From assembly GCA_045660745.1 (NCBI GenBank), contig JAZREJ010000003.1:1-8057 (forward strand): a stretch of 8,057 nucleotides of DNA, in the 5' to 3' direction. This stretch comes from RGIG6353 sp045660745 (GTDB lineage Bacteria > Bacillota > Clostridia > Oscillospirales > SIG627). Each line of letters opens with the position of its first letter. The first letter of the stretch is position 1. The position numbers and the translations under genes were made by a program. This document shows, piece by piece, positions 1 through 5,932 of the stretch. Under the pieces are notes generated by a model. The model had not been told where the DNA came from. It saw nothing but the letters and a program-made list of their open reading frames with translations, and searched no databases.

Positions 1-328
1 CGACGAGAGTTTTACCTTCACCGGTCTTCATCTCTGCGATTCGGGCCTGGTGGAGTATGATACCGCCCATGAGCTGTACTCTAAACGGACGCTTTCCGAG
101 CACACGGTCAGCCGCTTCGCGGACTGTCGCAAAGGCATCGGGAAGAATATCATCGAGGGTTTCGCCGTTTTCAAGACGAGCCTTTAATTTGTCGGTCATT
201 GAGCGAAGCTCACTGTCGCTCATCGCCTTATATTCGGGCGCAAGTGCTTCAATCTTATCAACTGTGGGGATAAGCTTTTTCACCTGTCGCTGGCTATATG
301 TTCCGAAAACCTTGTTAAATAAGTTCAT
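1..328 (-). CDS. secA: Protein translocase ATPase SecA, N-terminal 109 residues (cut by window edge)
   Basis: SecA is the cytoplasmic motor ATPase that drives unfolded preproteins through the SecYEG channel. Translating the minus strand from the ATG at 328 gives a start MNLFNKVFGTYSQRQVKKL, a typical SecA amino terminus. It is followed by the helical N-terminal region, the Q-motif area (PFRVQLMGG, residues 81-89), the HQARIAEM segment, and the Walker A motif MKTGEGKT (residues 100-107). The rest of NBD1, the preprotein cross-linking domain, NBD2 and the C-terminal domains lie beyond the left edge. GGAG at 339-342 lies 10 bases before the start. Identification is from motif recognition; whether the full gene is intact, or is a secA2 paralogue, cannot be seen here. 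Confidence 0.96.
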   Translation of the reverse strand, partial: MNLFNKVFGTYSQRQVKKLIPTVDKIEALAPEYKAMSDSELRSMTDKLKARLENGETLDDILPDAFATVREAADRVLGKRPFRVQLMGGIILHQARIAEMKTGEGKTLV

Positions 329-366
329 GTCCTTGTATCTCCGATTTAAAAATGAATTATTTTTAT

Positions 367-395
367 ATTATAGGCGCATTTTTGCCTCTGAAAGT
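367..395 (-). promoter_or_regulatory. Possible secA promoter
   Basis: Minus-strand TATAAT at 367-372 matches the -10 consensus, but the hexamer 17 bp upstream (ACTTTC at 390-395) is a poor -35 box. A second minus-strand TATAAT at 420-425 also has only a weak -35 partner (TAGCAA at 443-448). One of these probably serves secA; the sequence does not decide which. The gap 329-490 holds no gene, and no convincing terminator for the araC-type gene that ends at 491. Confidence 0.3.
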
Positions 396-490
396 CGGTA
401 AAATGCATATACATAATCTATTATACTACATTTTTTCGAAAATTGCTATAATATATTGTAAACTTTCAGAATTTTTGATACAACTCCGGC

Positions 491-1246
491 TCAGATTTTA
501 AAAATCCGGTTTTCGTACATATACTCGCTTGGCGTGACACCGACCTTTTCTTTAAAAACCCGGCTGAAATGATATGGATTTGAAAAGCCGCATTCTTCAG
601 CGACTGCGCTGATTTTCATTATTCCGTCCGAAAGCTGCTGCTTTGCCTTGGCTATGCGCAGGTCAATTATGTACTGCTTCGGTGTGACCTTATACTGAGA
701 AGCAAAAAGCTTTCGGTAATAGACCTCGCTTATGCCGCACTGCTTTGCAAGCTCGGTTACGGTCAGCGACTGTGAGGAAATATTTTTCTCAAGAAAACGA
801 ATTGACGGCGCGAGAATATTATAAAGCGGTTCAATGTTTGTTGAAAGACGATAGAACATATCGTATAACAAACTCATAAGCCGGACTCTGCCGTTGCTTA
901 AAAGATAAAGCGAACACATCTGCTCATAGGTACGTATAAATGCTCCCGAATCTTTTAGAGGGATTACTGTGATTCTGTCACAAATCGCCTCGGTGCAACT
1001 GAAGTTGATAAGCGGAAAATGCCCCGATTTATCACCGTGGAGTGTGTAGTTCCCTCCTTCGGGAAGAATTACGGCGTGATATGGGTCGGAAACATAGTTC
1101 TTTCCGTTTTGGGTATAAGTTATCTGTCCGTCGATACAAAAAGACAGTCCGAAGCTCTCTCGGTTTGACATAGTGTAGCTTCTGCCTTTCTGCGATGTGA
1201 CGGTCGTAATATCGAGAATATCGGTAACTGTCAAGTTTTCAAACAT
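491..1246 (-). CDS. AraC/XylS-family transcriptional regulator
   Basis: A DNA-binding regulator of 251 residues. Residues about 1-135 form the variable sensor part, resembling a cupin-like AraC ligand-binding domain (pattern GQITYTQNGKNY, then PEGGNYTLHG near residues 62-71). Residues about 148-246 are the double helix-turn-helix of the AraC family: first HTH around LTVTELAKQCGISEVYYRKL, second around KISAVAEECGFSNPYHFSRV, ending in the family signature FKEKVGVTPSEY. AGGAGG at 1254-1259, 7 bases before ATG, supports the start. It is divergent from the dehydrogenase/AroD-like operon starting at 1421, the usual placement for an AraC-type activator of a neighbouring catabolic operon. By analogy the N-terminal domain would sense that pathway's substrate or product; the ligand is unknown. 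No terminator is evident after its stop. Confidence 0.93.
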   Translation of the reverse strand: MFENLTVTDILDITTVTSQKGRSYTMSNRESFGLSFCIDGQITYTQNGKNYVSDPYHAVILPEGGNYTLHGDKSGHFPLINFSCTEAICDRITVIPLKDSGAFIRTYEQMCSLYLLSNGRVRLMSLLYDMFYRLSTNIEPLYNILAPSIRFLEKNISSQSLTVTELAKQCGISEVYYRKLFASQYKVTPKQYIIDLRIAKAKQQLSDGIMKISAVAEECGFSNPYHFSRVFKEKVGVTPSEYMYENRIFKI

Positions 1247-1271
1247 ATCTATCCCTCCTGCTCTAATAACA

Positions 1272-1299
1272 ATTATACACTTTTTATCAAATAAATCAA
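1272..1299 (-). promoter_or_regulatory. Promoter of the AraC-family regulator gene
   Basis: Minus strand: TTGATT (-35, 1294-1299), 16-bp spacer, TATAAT (-10, 1272-1277), with TG directly before the -10. An imperfect inverted repeat, CTTTTTATC (1280-1288) and GATAAAAG (1300-1307), brackets the -35 and spacer. It could be a binding site for autoregulation, but it is AT-rich and could be chance. Confidence 0.65.
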
Positions 1300-1345
1300 G
1301 ATAAAAGTCAAAAATAGTATCGAAAACATCAAATCAGAATTGTTT

Positions 1346-1375
1346 TAGGTATTGAAATCGACTGGAGTAGGTACT
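1346..1375 (+). promoter_or_regulatory. Candidate AraC-type direct-repeat operator
   Basis: TAGGTATT (1346-1353) and TAGGTACT (1368-1375) are near-identical direct repeats 22 bp apart, about two helical turns. That fits the way AraC-family proteins bind direct half-sites on one DNA face. A second pair, GTATCGAAAAC (1317-1327) and GTATTGAAATC (1349-1359), matches at 9 of 11 positions and is 32 bp apart, about three turns. Both pairs overlap the dehydrogenase promoter. That the divergent regulator binds here is inference. Confidence 0.35.
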
Positions 1376-1380
1376 ATAAT
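1352..1380 (+). promoter_or_regulatory. Promoter of the dehydrogenase / AroD-like operon
   Basis: TTGAAA (-35, 1352-1357), a 17-bp spacer and TATAAT (-10, 1375-1380) form a near-consensus sigma-A promoter on the plus strand. The transcript would start near 1387, leaving a leader of about 34 nt that contains the ribosome binding site GGAGG (1409-1413). Confidence 0.75.
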
Positions 1381-1420
1381 GGATTTAATAATATTTATAT
1401 AATAACACGGAGGTATCATA

Positions 1421-2176
1421 ATGGATTTTACAAATAAAACAGCGATAGCAACCGGTGCCGCATCCGGCATGGGTTTACTCTTTTCAGAAAACTTTGCCGA
1501 GCTTGGCGGCAATGTCATTATGTGTGACGTGAACGAAGCCGTTCTTAACGAAAAAGCTGCCGCAATTAACGCTAAAGGCAAGGGACATGCGATACCCGTT
1601 GTCTGCGACGTACGCGATTATTCGCAGGTGTGTGCCGCGAGAGATACCGCTGTCGAAAATTTCGGCGGTATTGATATTGTGGTGAATTTTGCCGGCGGAT
1701 ATGCAGTTCGTATGCTTAACGTAGACAAGTCGCTCGAGTTCCCGGAAATTCCGATTGACGTTTTTGACTGGGGACTCGACGTTAACCTCAAAGGGCCGTT
1801 CTATTTTGCACATGCGGTTTTAAAGCAGATGAGAAAGCAGAACAGCGGTCTTATCATAAATATCGGCTCGATAGTCGGTGCTGACGGCTCGTCACAGGGA
1901 ATGGATTACGCCACCTCAAAGGCGGCACTTATGTACGGACTGACAAAATCTATTGCACAGTTCGGCGCGAGATGCAACGTGCGCTGTGTATGTGTTTCTC
2001 CCGGACCCGTTCTCACAAGACCCGAGATGGCAGGTATGAAAACGCTTCTCGGACGTGCCGCAGAGCCGCAGGAAATTATTGACCTCATTCTTTTTATCGC
2101 ATCCGATAAGGGACAGTTTATCAACGGCGAAAACATCATGATAGACGGCGGCAGAAGCTCGATGCCGCGCGCATGA
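1421..2176 (+). CDS. Short-chain dehydrogenase/reductase (SDR), classical type
   Basis: A cytosolic NAD(P)-dependent oxidoreductase of 251 residues, the normal length for a classical SDR. The Rossmann glycine motif TGAASGMG is at residues 11-18. D36 at the end of strand beta-2 suggests NAD(H) over NADP(H). NFAGG (89-93) is a variant of the NNAG motif. The catalytic tetrad is complete: N122, S150, Y163 and K167 (YATSK). SPGP (193-196) and MIDGG near the C-terminus are also typical. GGAGG at 1409-1413 supports the start. It is first in an operon with the AroD-like gene, whose start lies 11 bp beyond this stop codon. The family oxidises or reduces alcohols, sugars, cyclitols or steroids. The partner gene hints at a polyhydroxy-carboxylic or cyclic substrate, but the real substrate cannot be read from the sequence. 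Confidence 0.94.
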   Translation: MDFTNKTAIATGAASGMGLLFSENFAELGGNVIMCDVNEAVLNEKAAAINAKGKGHAIPVVCDVRDYSQVCAARDTAVENFGGIDIVVNFAGGYAVRMLNVDKSLEFPEIPIDVFDWGLDVNLKGPFYFAHAVLKQMRKQNSGLIINIGSIVGADGSSQGMDYATSKAALMYGLTKSIAQFGARCNVRCVCVSPGPVLTRPEMAGMKTLLGRAAEPQEIIDLILFIASDKGQFINGENIMIDGGRSSMPRA

Positions 2177-2187
2177 GGTGGCCTCTT

Positions 2188-2955
2188 ATGAAACCGTCAT
2201 TTCTTAACCACGAAAAACCGATTATCACGGCGATGATACTTTGCGAAACTCCCGAGGAATGTATCGCAAAAATAAAGGCATCCATCGCCGATGGAGCAGA
2301 TGCCATAGGTATTCAGCTCTGTAAATTGAAGCTCGAGTACCGCACAAAGGAAATATTTACCGAAATATTCTCTGCTTGTGAGGGCAAGCCGATATATGTC
2401 ACAAGCTACCGCGAAAACCACAGTATCGACTTTACTGACGACGAATGTGCCGAGCTTCTGATGCTTGCGCTCGACTGCGGTGCAACGCTCTTTGACGTAA
2501 TGGGAGATTTCTACTGCAAGACGAAGAAATATCAGCTTGCCGAAGATGAAGAAGCGGTGAAAAAGCAAAAGGCGCTTATCGACGAAATACACCGCCGCGG
2601 CGGTGAAGTGCTTATGTCGTGCCACACGAACATGAGTACAACACTCGAAGAAAATCTGATGATAGCAAAAGCGCAGATTGAGCGCGGTGCGGATATTATA
2701 AAAATAGTAAACAAGGCCAATGATGCAGCCGAGATACCGAAATACATCGAGGCGATACAAAAAATACGCGCAATGTCTGACAAAAAACTGTTGTTCCTTG
2801 TCAGCGGAGAGGGGCAGATAGTACGATATGTCGGCCCGAGCTTCGGCGTTTGTATGTACCTTGCTTTGCATGAACAGGGTACACTTGACAACAAGTGGCA
2901 GCCGCTTATCAAAAATATCAAACCCATACGCGACAATATGCTGTTTCAGTTTTGA
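2188..2955 (+). CDS. Type I 3-dehydroquinate dehydratase (AroD)-like Schiff-base lyase, divergent
   Basis: A 255-residue TIM-barrel protein of the type I DHQ dehydratase family. The chemistry is retained: H146 in VLMSCH corresponds to the general acid/base His, K172 in ADIIKIV to the Schiff-base Lys, and R213 in IVRYVG to a conserved substrate Arg. Other pocket positions differ. The family's ExR on an early strand reads Q-L-C here (QLCK, residues 43-46), and the EGG loop after the TxR motif is replaced (VTSYRENHS, 71-79). It may therefore be a paralogue with another substrate rather than the housekeeping enzyme. I chose ATG 2188 because AGGTGG (2176-2181) lies 6 bases upstream. An earlier in-frame ATG at 2173 would overlap the dehydrogenase stop but has no ribosome binding site. 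It is translated as a pair with the SDR, probably in one pathway under the AraC regulator. Confidence 0.85.
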   Translation: MKPSFLNHEKPIITAMILCETPEECIAKIKASIADGADAIGIQLCKLKLEYRTKEIFTEIFSACEGKPIYVTSYRENHSIDFTDDECAELLMLALDCGATLFDVMGDFYCKTKKYQLAEDEEAVKKQKALIDEIHRRGGEVLMSCHTNMSTTLEENLMIAKAQIERGADIIKIVNKANDAAEIPKYIEAIQKIRAMSDKKLLFLVSGEGQIVRYVGPSFGVCMYLALHEQGTLDNKWQPLIKNIKPIRDNMLFQF

Positions 2956-2971
2956 TTTGAATTAACATAAA

Positions 2972-2995
2972 AAGTCCCCGTGAAAACGGGGACTT
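2972..2995. terminator. Hairpin terminator, best on the minus strand (displaced aroF terminator)
   Basis: AAGTCCCCGT and ACGGGGACTT form a perfect 10-bp stem with a GAAA loop. On the plus strand the tail is CTCTATAA, a poor U-run. On the minus strand the stem is followed by TTTTTATG, a good one. The hairpin may end the dehydrogenase/AroD-like transcript, but its orientation fits better as the terminator of aroF before the IS30 insertion. Confidence 0.8.
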
Positions 2996-3007
2996 CTCTA
3001 TAATATT

Positions 3008-3033
3008 GGTGAGTTATACTATTAAGTGCAACA
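3008..3033 (+). repeat. Left terminal inverted repeat of the IS30 element
   Basis: 26 bp, starting GGTGAGTT and ending in the box AAGTGCAACA (3024-3033). It matches the right repeat at 18 of 26 positions; identity is concentrated in the outer 10 bases and the inner box. The TATT duplication precedes it at 3004-3007. Confidence 0.75.
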
Positions 3034-3046
3034 GAAAATAAAAAAA

Positions 3047-3075
3047 TTGAAGCCGATATAAATCCATGGTATAAT
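3047..3075 (+). promoter_or_regulatory. Transposase promoter
   Basis: TTGAAG (-35, 3047-3052), a 17-bp spacer and TATAAT (-10, 3070-3075). TGG directly before the -10 makes it an extended -10 promoter. It lies just inside the left inverted repeat. Confidence 0.72.
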
Positions 3076-3114
3076 TGTAATAAGCACAAAACAAATAAAC
3101 CAAGGAGGATTTAT

Positions 3115-4077
3115 ATGAGCTACCACCATTTTACCATAGAAGAACGCTGTTGTCTACGGGAATTTTACAATAAAGGATATAGTTATAGAAAAATTGCCGA
3201 ATTATTGGGAAGAAATGTAAGTTCCATATCAAGAGAAATCATGAGAAATAAAAGCTTTATGAATGCGAAACCTGCATATTACCCCCATACGGCTCAAAAG
3301 AAATATCTATTAAGAAGATCATATTGCCATAGAGGAATGTTCCAAGATCAAGAAAAGATTGATTATATAAAAGAGAAACTTCTTTTGACGTGGTCTCCGG
3401 AACAGATTGCCAATACGCCTTGTGAATTAAAAATGCCATCTACAAGGACTATATATCGTTGGATATATGAAAAGTATGTTGATGTGAATCTGAAAGTGTT
3501 ACGCAGAAAAGGAAAAAGTCACGGCAAGAAGGAAACTCGAGGAAAATTCAATCTCGGCAAGACAATCAGAAAGCGCGATAAAAGCGTATACAAGCGTCAA
3601 GAGTTTGGTCATTGGGAAGCGGATACCGTGGTGTCCGGCAGAGGCAAATCAAAAGCTTGTTTTGCGACTCTTGCAGAGCGCAAGACAAGGTATTACATAG
3701 CTGTTAAAATGCCCAACAGAAATGCCGATACTATGGCAAAAGCAATAATATCAGCGCTTTCAGAGCTGCCGAGCGAGGCTGTTAAAACCATCACCTGTGA
3801 CAGGGGCACCGAGTTTGCCAATTGGCAAACTATAGAAAAGGAATTGAATTGTTCTGTTTATTTTGCGGACCCATATTGTGCTTGGCAAAAAGGAACTAAC
3901 GAAAATCTTAACGGTCTTCTTCGGGAGTTTTATCCCAAAGGAAGAAATCTTTCAAGAGTTTCTCCTGCCACCCTAAAAAAGAACCTGGCGTTGATCAACG
4001 CCAGGCCTAAAAAAGTTTTAAATTACAATAATCCTTTGGATTTATTTCGTGATTCTATCAATAAGTGTTGCACTTAG
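3115..4077 (+). CDS. IS30-family transposase
   Basis: A 320-residue DDE transposase that binds the element's ends and catalyses transposition. Residues 3-45 form the N-terminal helix-turn-helix typical of IS30 (HFTIEERCCLREFYNKGYS, then KIAELLGRNVSSISREI). A second HTH lies around LTWSPEQIA to TRTIYRWIYE (91-119). The catalytic core shows D170 (HWEADTVV), D229 (ITCDRGTEF) and E263 (KGTNENLNG), with 33 residues between the second Asp and the Glu, as expected for IS30. The INARPKK motif near 294-300 matches the family's INxRPRK signature. AAGGAGG (3102-3108) with a 6-base spacer sets the start. The stop codon lies inside the right inverted repeat. The gene converges on aroF, so read-through would be antisense to aroF. 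Confidence 0.96.
   Translation: MSYHHFTIEERCCLREFYNKGYSYRKIAELLGRNVSSISREIMRNKSFMNAKPAYYPHTAQKKYLLRRSYCHRGMFQDQEKIDYIKEKLLLTWSPEQIANTPCELKMPSTRTIYRWIYEKYVDVNLKVLRRKGKSHGKKETRGKFNLGKTIRKRDKSVYKRQEFGHWEADTVVSGRGKSKACFATLAERKTRYYIAVKMPNRNADTMAKAIISALSELPSEAVKTITCDRGTEFANWQTIEKELNCSVYFADPYCAWQKGTNENLNGLLREFYPKGRNLSRVSPATLKKNLALINARPKKVLNYNNPLDLFRDSINKCCT
3984..4005 (-). terminator. Perfect palindrome in the transposase gene, candidate antisense terminator
   Basis: CCTGGCGTT, GATC and AACGCCAGG form a perfect 22-bp palindrome in the coding sequence. Read on the minus strand, the hairpin is followed by TTC and six T residues (3975-3980), the layout of a rho-independent terminator. On the plus strand it is followed by CCTAAAAAAG, so it should not stop the transposase mRNA. 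It would stop transcripts entering the element from aroF. Confidence 0.55.
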
Positions 4078-4091
4078 CTTGACAAATCATC
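4066..4091 (-). repeat. Right terminal inverted repeat of the IS30 element
   Basis: Read on the minus strand it starts GATGATTTGTCAAG and ends in the box AAGTGCAACA (4066-4075). It includes the transposase stop codon (4075-4077). The TATT duplication at 4092-4095 follows it and overlaps the aroF stop codon. Confidence 0.75.
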
Positions 4092-4093
4092 TA

Positions 4094-5110
4094 TTAGCCA
4101 ATGCTCTTTCCCATGGCGGAAAGGATAGCTTTCATTCTAGTCATAACGCCGTCAAATTCGTCGGGTGTCAGCGACTGCTTGCCGTCTGACAGCGCCTTCG
4201 CCGGATTGTTGTGCACCTCAATCATAATACCGTCCGCACCTGCCGCAACTGCTGCCATTGCGAGCGGCTCAACCAGCCAGTTTATACCGCCGGCATGGCT
4301 CGGGTCAGCAACAACCGGAAGATGTGAAAGCTTCTTGAGCACGGGAATCGCCGAAACGTCAAAGGTGTTTCTCGTAGCGGTTTCGAACGTACGTATTCCG
4401 CGTTCACAGAGAATGACATTCTCGTTTCCGCCCGCCATGATATATTCGGCACTCATGAGAAATTCCTCAATCGTGTTGGCAAGACCGCGCTTTAAAAGTA
4501 TCGGTTTCTTGGTGTGACCGAGTTCCTTTAACAGCTCAAAGTTCTGCATATTTCTTGCGCCGACCTGGATAAGGTCAACATCTTCAAAAAGCGGAAGATG
4601 CGCCGCATCCATAATTTCGGTAACAATCGGAAGACCCGTTGCCTTTTTCGCCTTGAGAAGCAGTTCGATTCCCTCGGCTTTCAACCCCTGGAACGCATAC
4701 GGCGATGTACGCGGCTTGAATGCGCCTCCGCGAAGGAAACCTGAATCAGCCGCCTTTACGCGTCTGGCAATTTCGCATATCTGCTCCTCATTTTCAACCG
4801 AACAAGGACCGCTGATAACCTGAAAATGTCCACCGCCAATTTTGAGTCCGCCTATATCGACAACCGTGTCATCCGGGTGGAATTTGCGGTTCGCATTCTT
4901 ATACGGCTCCTGCACGCGCTTGACTTCTTCTACTATGTCGCTAGTACGGAGGGTGTCTATATCAACTTTCGATGTATCACCGACAAGGCCGATAATCGTT
5001 GTATGCAGACCGTCGACAAGATGTGCCTGCAAGCCGGGAGTTTTTTCAAGGTCGGCAACAAAGCTCGAAACAAGCTCTTTTTTTGTATTCGGTTTAATAA
5101 TAATAATCAT
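4094..5110 (-). CDS. aroF: 3-deoxy-7-phosphoheptulonate (DAHP) synthase, class I beta type
   Basis: Condenses phosphoenolpyruvate and erythrose 4-phosphate to DAHP, the first step of the shikimate pathway to aromatic amino acids. The 338 residues divide into an N-terminal ferredoxin-like regulatory domain (about 1-70, starting MIIIIKP) and a TIM-barrel catalytic domain. Key motifs are GPCSVE (101-106, metal-ligand C103), RGGAFKPRTSPY (127-138, PEP-binding Lys and Arg), ILLKRG (204-209), DPSH (269-272, metal-ligand H272), E298 in IEVH and D309 in SDGKQS. This layout matches the Thermotoga maritima-type enzyme, in which the N-terminal domain confers feedback inhibition by aromatic amino acids; such inhibition here is inference. 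GAGGTG (5119-5124) with an 8-base spacer supports the start. It probably shares a transcript with the small Cys protein gene 27 bp upstream. The IS30 target duplication overlaps its stop codon without altering it. Confidence 0.97.
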   Translation of the reverse strand: MIIIIKPNTKKELVSSFVADLEKTPGLQAHLVDGLHTTIIGLVGDTSKVDIDTLRTSDIVEEVKRVQEPYKNANRKFHPDDTVVDIGGLKIGGGHFQVISGPCSVENEEQICEIARRVKAADSGFLRGGAFKPRTSPYAFQGLKAEGIELLLKAKKATGLPIVTEIMDAAHLPLFEDVDLIQVGARNMQNFELLKELGHTKKPILLKRGLANTIEEFLMSAEYIMAGGNENVILCERGIRTFETATRNTFDVSAIPVLKKLSHLPVVADPSHAGGINWLVEPLAMAAVAAGADGIMIEVHNNPAKALSDGKQSLTPDEFDGVMTRMKAILSAMGKSIG

Positions 5111-5137
5111 TTTTCAAACACCTCACAGATATATAAA

Positions 5138-5332
5138 TTAAAGATCCTCGGGAACAATAAGCTCCGGCAGACGTCTGGGAATTCGCTTCAGAGGATCATA
5201 AATAAATTTACGGCATGAATCTTCCTTATTAACCTTGCCTTTTCGGCTGCACTGCATAAATTCGTCTTCCGATATCGGCTCGGCATAACGGCAATATTCG
5301 CAGAATCTCGGTGTGTCGGAATTTTTCTTCAT
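5138..5332 (-). CDS. Small four-cysteine protein, putative zinc-binding, function unknown
   Basis: A 64-residue protein starting MKKNSDTPRF. Four cysteines (C11, C14, C28, C40) in a CxxC...C...C pattern suggest a small metal-binding fold. The basic C-terminal part (CRKFIYDPLKRIP) is of a kind I associate with short conserved hypothetical proteins of Clostridia, but I cannot name the family. The start at 5332 is preferred: AAGGAAG lies 6 bases upstream. An in-frame ATG at 5362 sits at or before the predicted transcription start of the promoter at 5365-5393, so it cannot be the usual start. It is the first gene of a probable operon with aroF, 27 bp apart. A direct role in aromatic biosynthesis is not shown by the sequence. 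Confidence 0.75.
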   Translation of the reverse strand: MKKNSDTPRFCEYCRYAEPISEDEFMQCSRKGKVNKEDSCRKFIYDPLKRIPRRLPELIVPEDL

Positions 5333-5364
5333 CGTAAACTTCCTTTCATTTTTGTAATACATTT

Positions 5365-5393
5365 ATTTTAACACCTCTGCAAGGAAAAGTCAA
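5365..5393 (-). promoter_or_regulatory. Promoter of the small Cys protein / aroF operon
   Basis: Minus strand: TTGACT (-35, 5388-5393), a 17-bp spacer, TAAAAT (-10, 5365-5370), with TGT before the -10 as an extended element. Transcription would start near 5358. It is the only good promoter upstream of aroF; the 27-bp gap between the two genes holds none. Confidence 0.8.
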
Positions 5394-5433
5394 GAGAAAA
5401 TTAAGTTAGCATTAACACTTTTTCACACAAAAA

Positions 5434-5454
5434 AGCCGCCCAAAAAGGACGGCT
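5434..5454 (-). terminator. Rho-independent terminator of the zinc-ribbon/TM2 gene
   Basis: Read on the minus strand, AGCCGTCC and GGGCGGCT pair over 8 bp (one G-T) around a TTTTT loop, followed by TTTTTTG. It begins 18 nt after the stop codon at 5473. The surrounding 31 bp (5424-5454) recur exactly at 6532-6562. Confidence 0.88.
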
Positions 5455-5472
5455 GTAATTTTTTATAGTAAA

Positions 5473-5901
5473 TCATACATAATACGGATTAGGCTTGCAA
5501 AGAAGTACGATAAAATCTATGAGAACACCTATACCAAATAAACCACAGGTTAAAATATAAAGAATGCCCATACCGGCCTTGCCCTCATAAAATTTGTGGC
5601 CCCCAAGAAAACCGAGGAAGAAGCAAAGCAACACAGCTACCCACTTATTTCTCGGACGACCAAATCTACCGCCAACGAGTGTATTAGTATTGGTATTAAC
5701 ATTACTATTTGCATTATTGATAACGATTGACGGCTGTGCGGACTGAGCCTGCTTCATTTCTTCCACCTGTCTGCCGCACGAGGTACATATAACTGCGTCC
5801 TCCGGGATTTTAGCCGCACAGTATTTGCAAAATTTTGTTCCCACACTCGGCGTTTCGGGTTGAGTTGCCTGCGTGTTATTCTGATTGATTTCGTTTGACA
5901 T
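5473..5901 (-). CDS. Zinc-ribbon and TM2-domain membrane protein
   Basis: A 142-residue protein in three parts. A short Asn/Gln/Thr-rich start is followed by a zinc ribbon with C25, C28, C39 and C42 (FCKYCAAKIP to ICTSCGRQ). A low-complexity linker, rich in Asn and Thr (about 60-75), leads to a TM2 domain at about 86-134. That domain has two hydrophobic helices (VAVLLCFFLGFLGG and GILYILTCGLFGIGVLIDF) joined by the hallmark turn GGHKFYEGKAG. TM2 proteins sit in the cytoplasmic membrane; the role of the bacterial zinc-ribbon/TM2 type is not established. AGGAGG at 5910-5915 supports the start. It is divergent from the XRE regulator, with matching operators in between, so it is probably that regulator's target. 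Confidence 0.88.
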   Translation of the reverse strand: MSNEINQNNTQATQPETPSVGTKFCKYCAAKIPEDAVICTSCGRQVEEMKQAQSAQPSIVINNANSNVNTNTNTLVGGRFGRPRNKWVAVLLCFFLGFLGGHKFYEGKAGMGILYILTCGLFGIGVLIDFIVLLCKPNPYYV

Positions 5902-5932
5902 TTTGCTGTCCTCCTAAAGTATTTGTTCATTT

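Larger units (their letters stand above)
3008..4091 (+). mobile_element. IS30-family insertion sequence, complete, 1084 bp
   Basis: One transposase gene fills nearly the whole element. Its ends are 26-bp imperfect inverted repeats, flanked by the 4-bp direct repeat TATT at 3004-3007 and 4092-4095, read as the target duplication. IS30 elements usually duplicate 2-4 bp. Aligning the two ends on the shared AAGTGCAACA box places both boundaries at the same distance from the box, which supports these limits. The element is intact and its transposase is full length, so it may be active. Its AT-rich codon use, with many AGA arginines, differs from the CGN-rich neighbours and suggests recent arrival. 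Confidence 0.87.

Noticed and set aside
444..452. TGCTATAAT, an exact extended -10 on the plus strand
   Set aside because: No plus-strand gene follows it and no -35 fits. It lies in very AT-rich sequence and is probably chance, unless an antisense RNA to the AraC-type gene exists.
2173..2187. ATG at 2173 overlapping the dehydrogenase stop as the start of the AroD-like gene
   Set aside because: It has no Shine-Dalgarno sequence, and the bases 2176-2181 serve well as the ribosome binding site for ATG 2188. Translational coupling from 2173 cannot be excluded.
2197..2871. A 224-codon minus-strand open frame
   Set aside because: It is a shadow of the AroD-like gene, with Cys/Phe/Tyr-rich meaningless sequence and no ribosome binding site.
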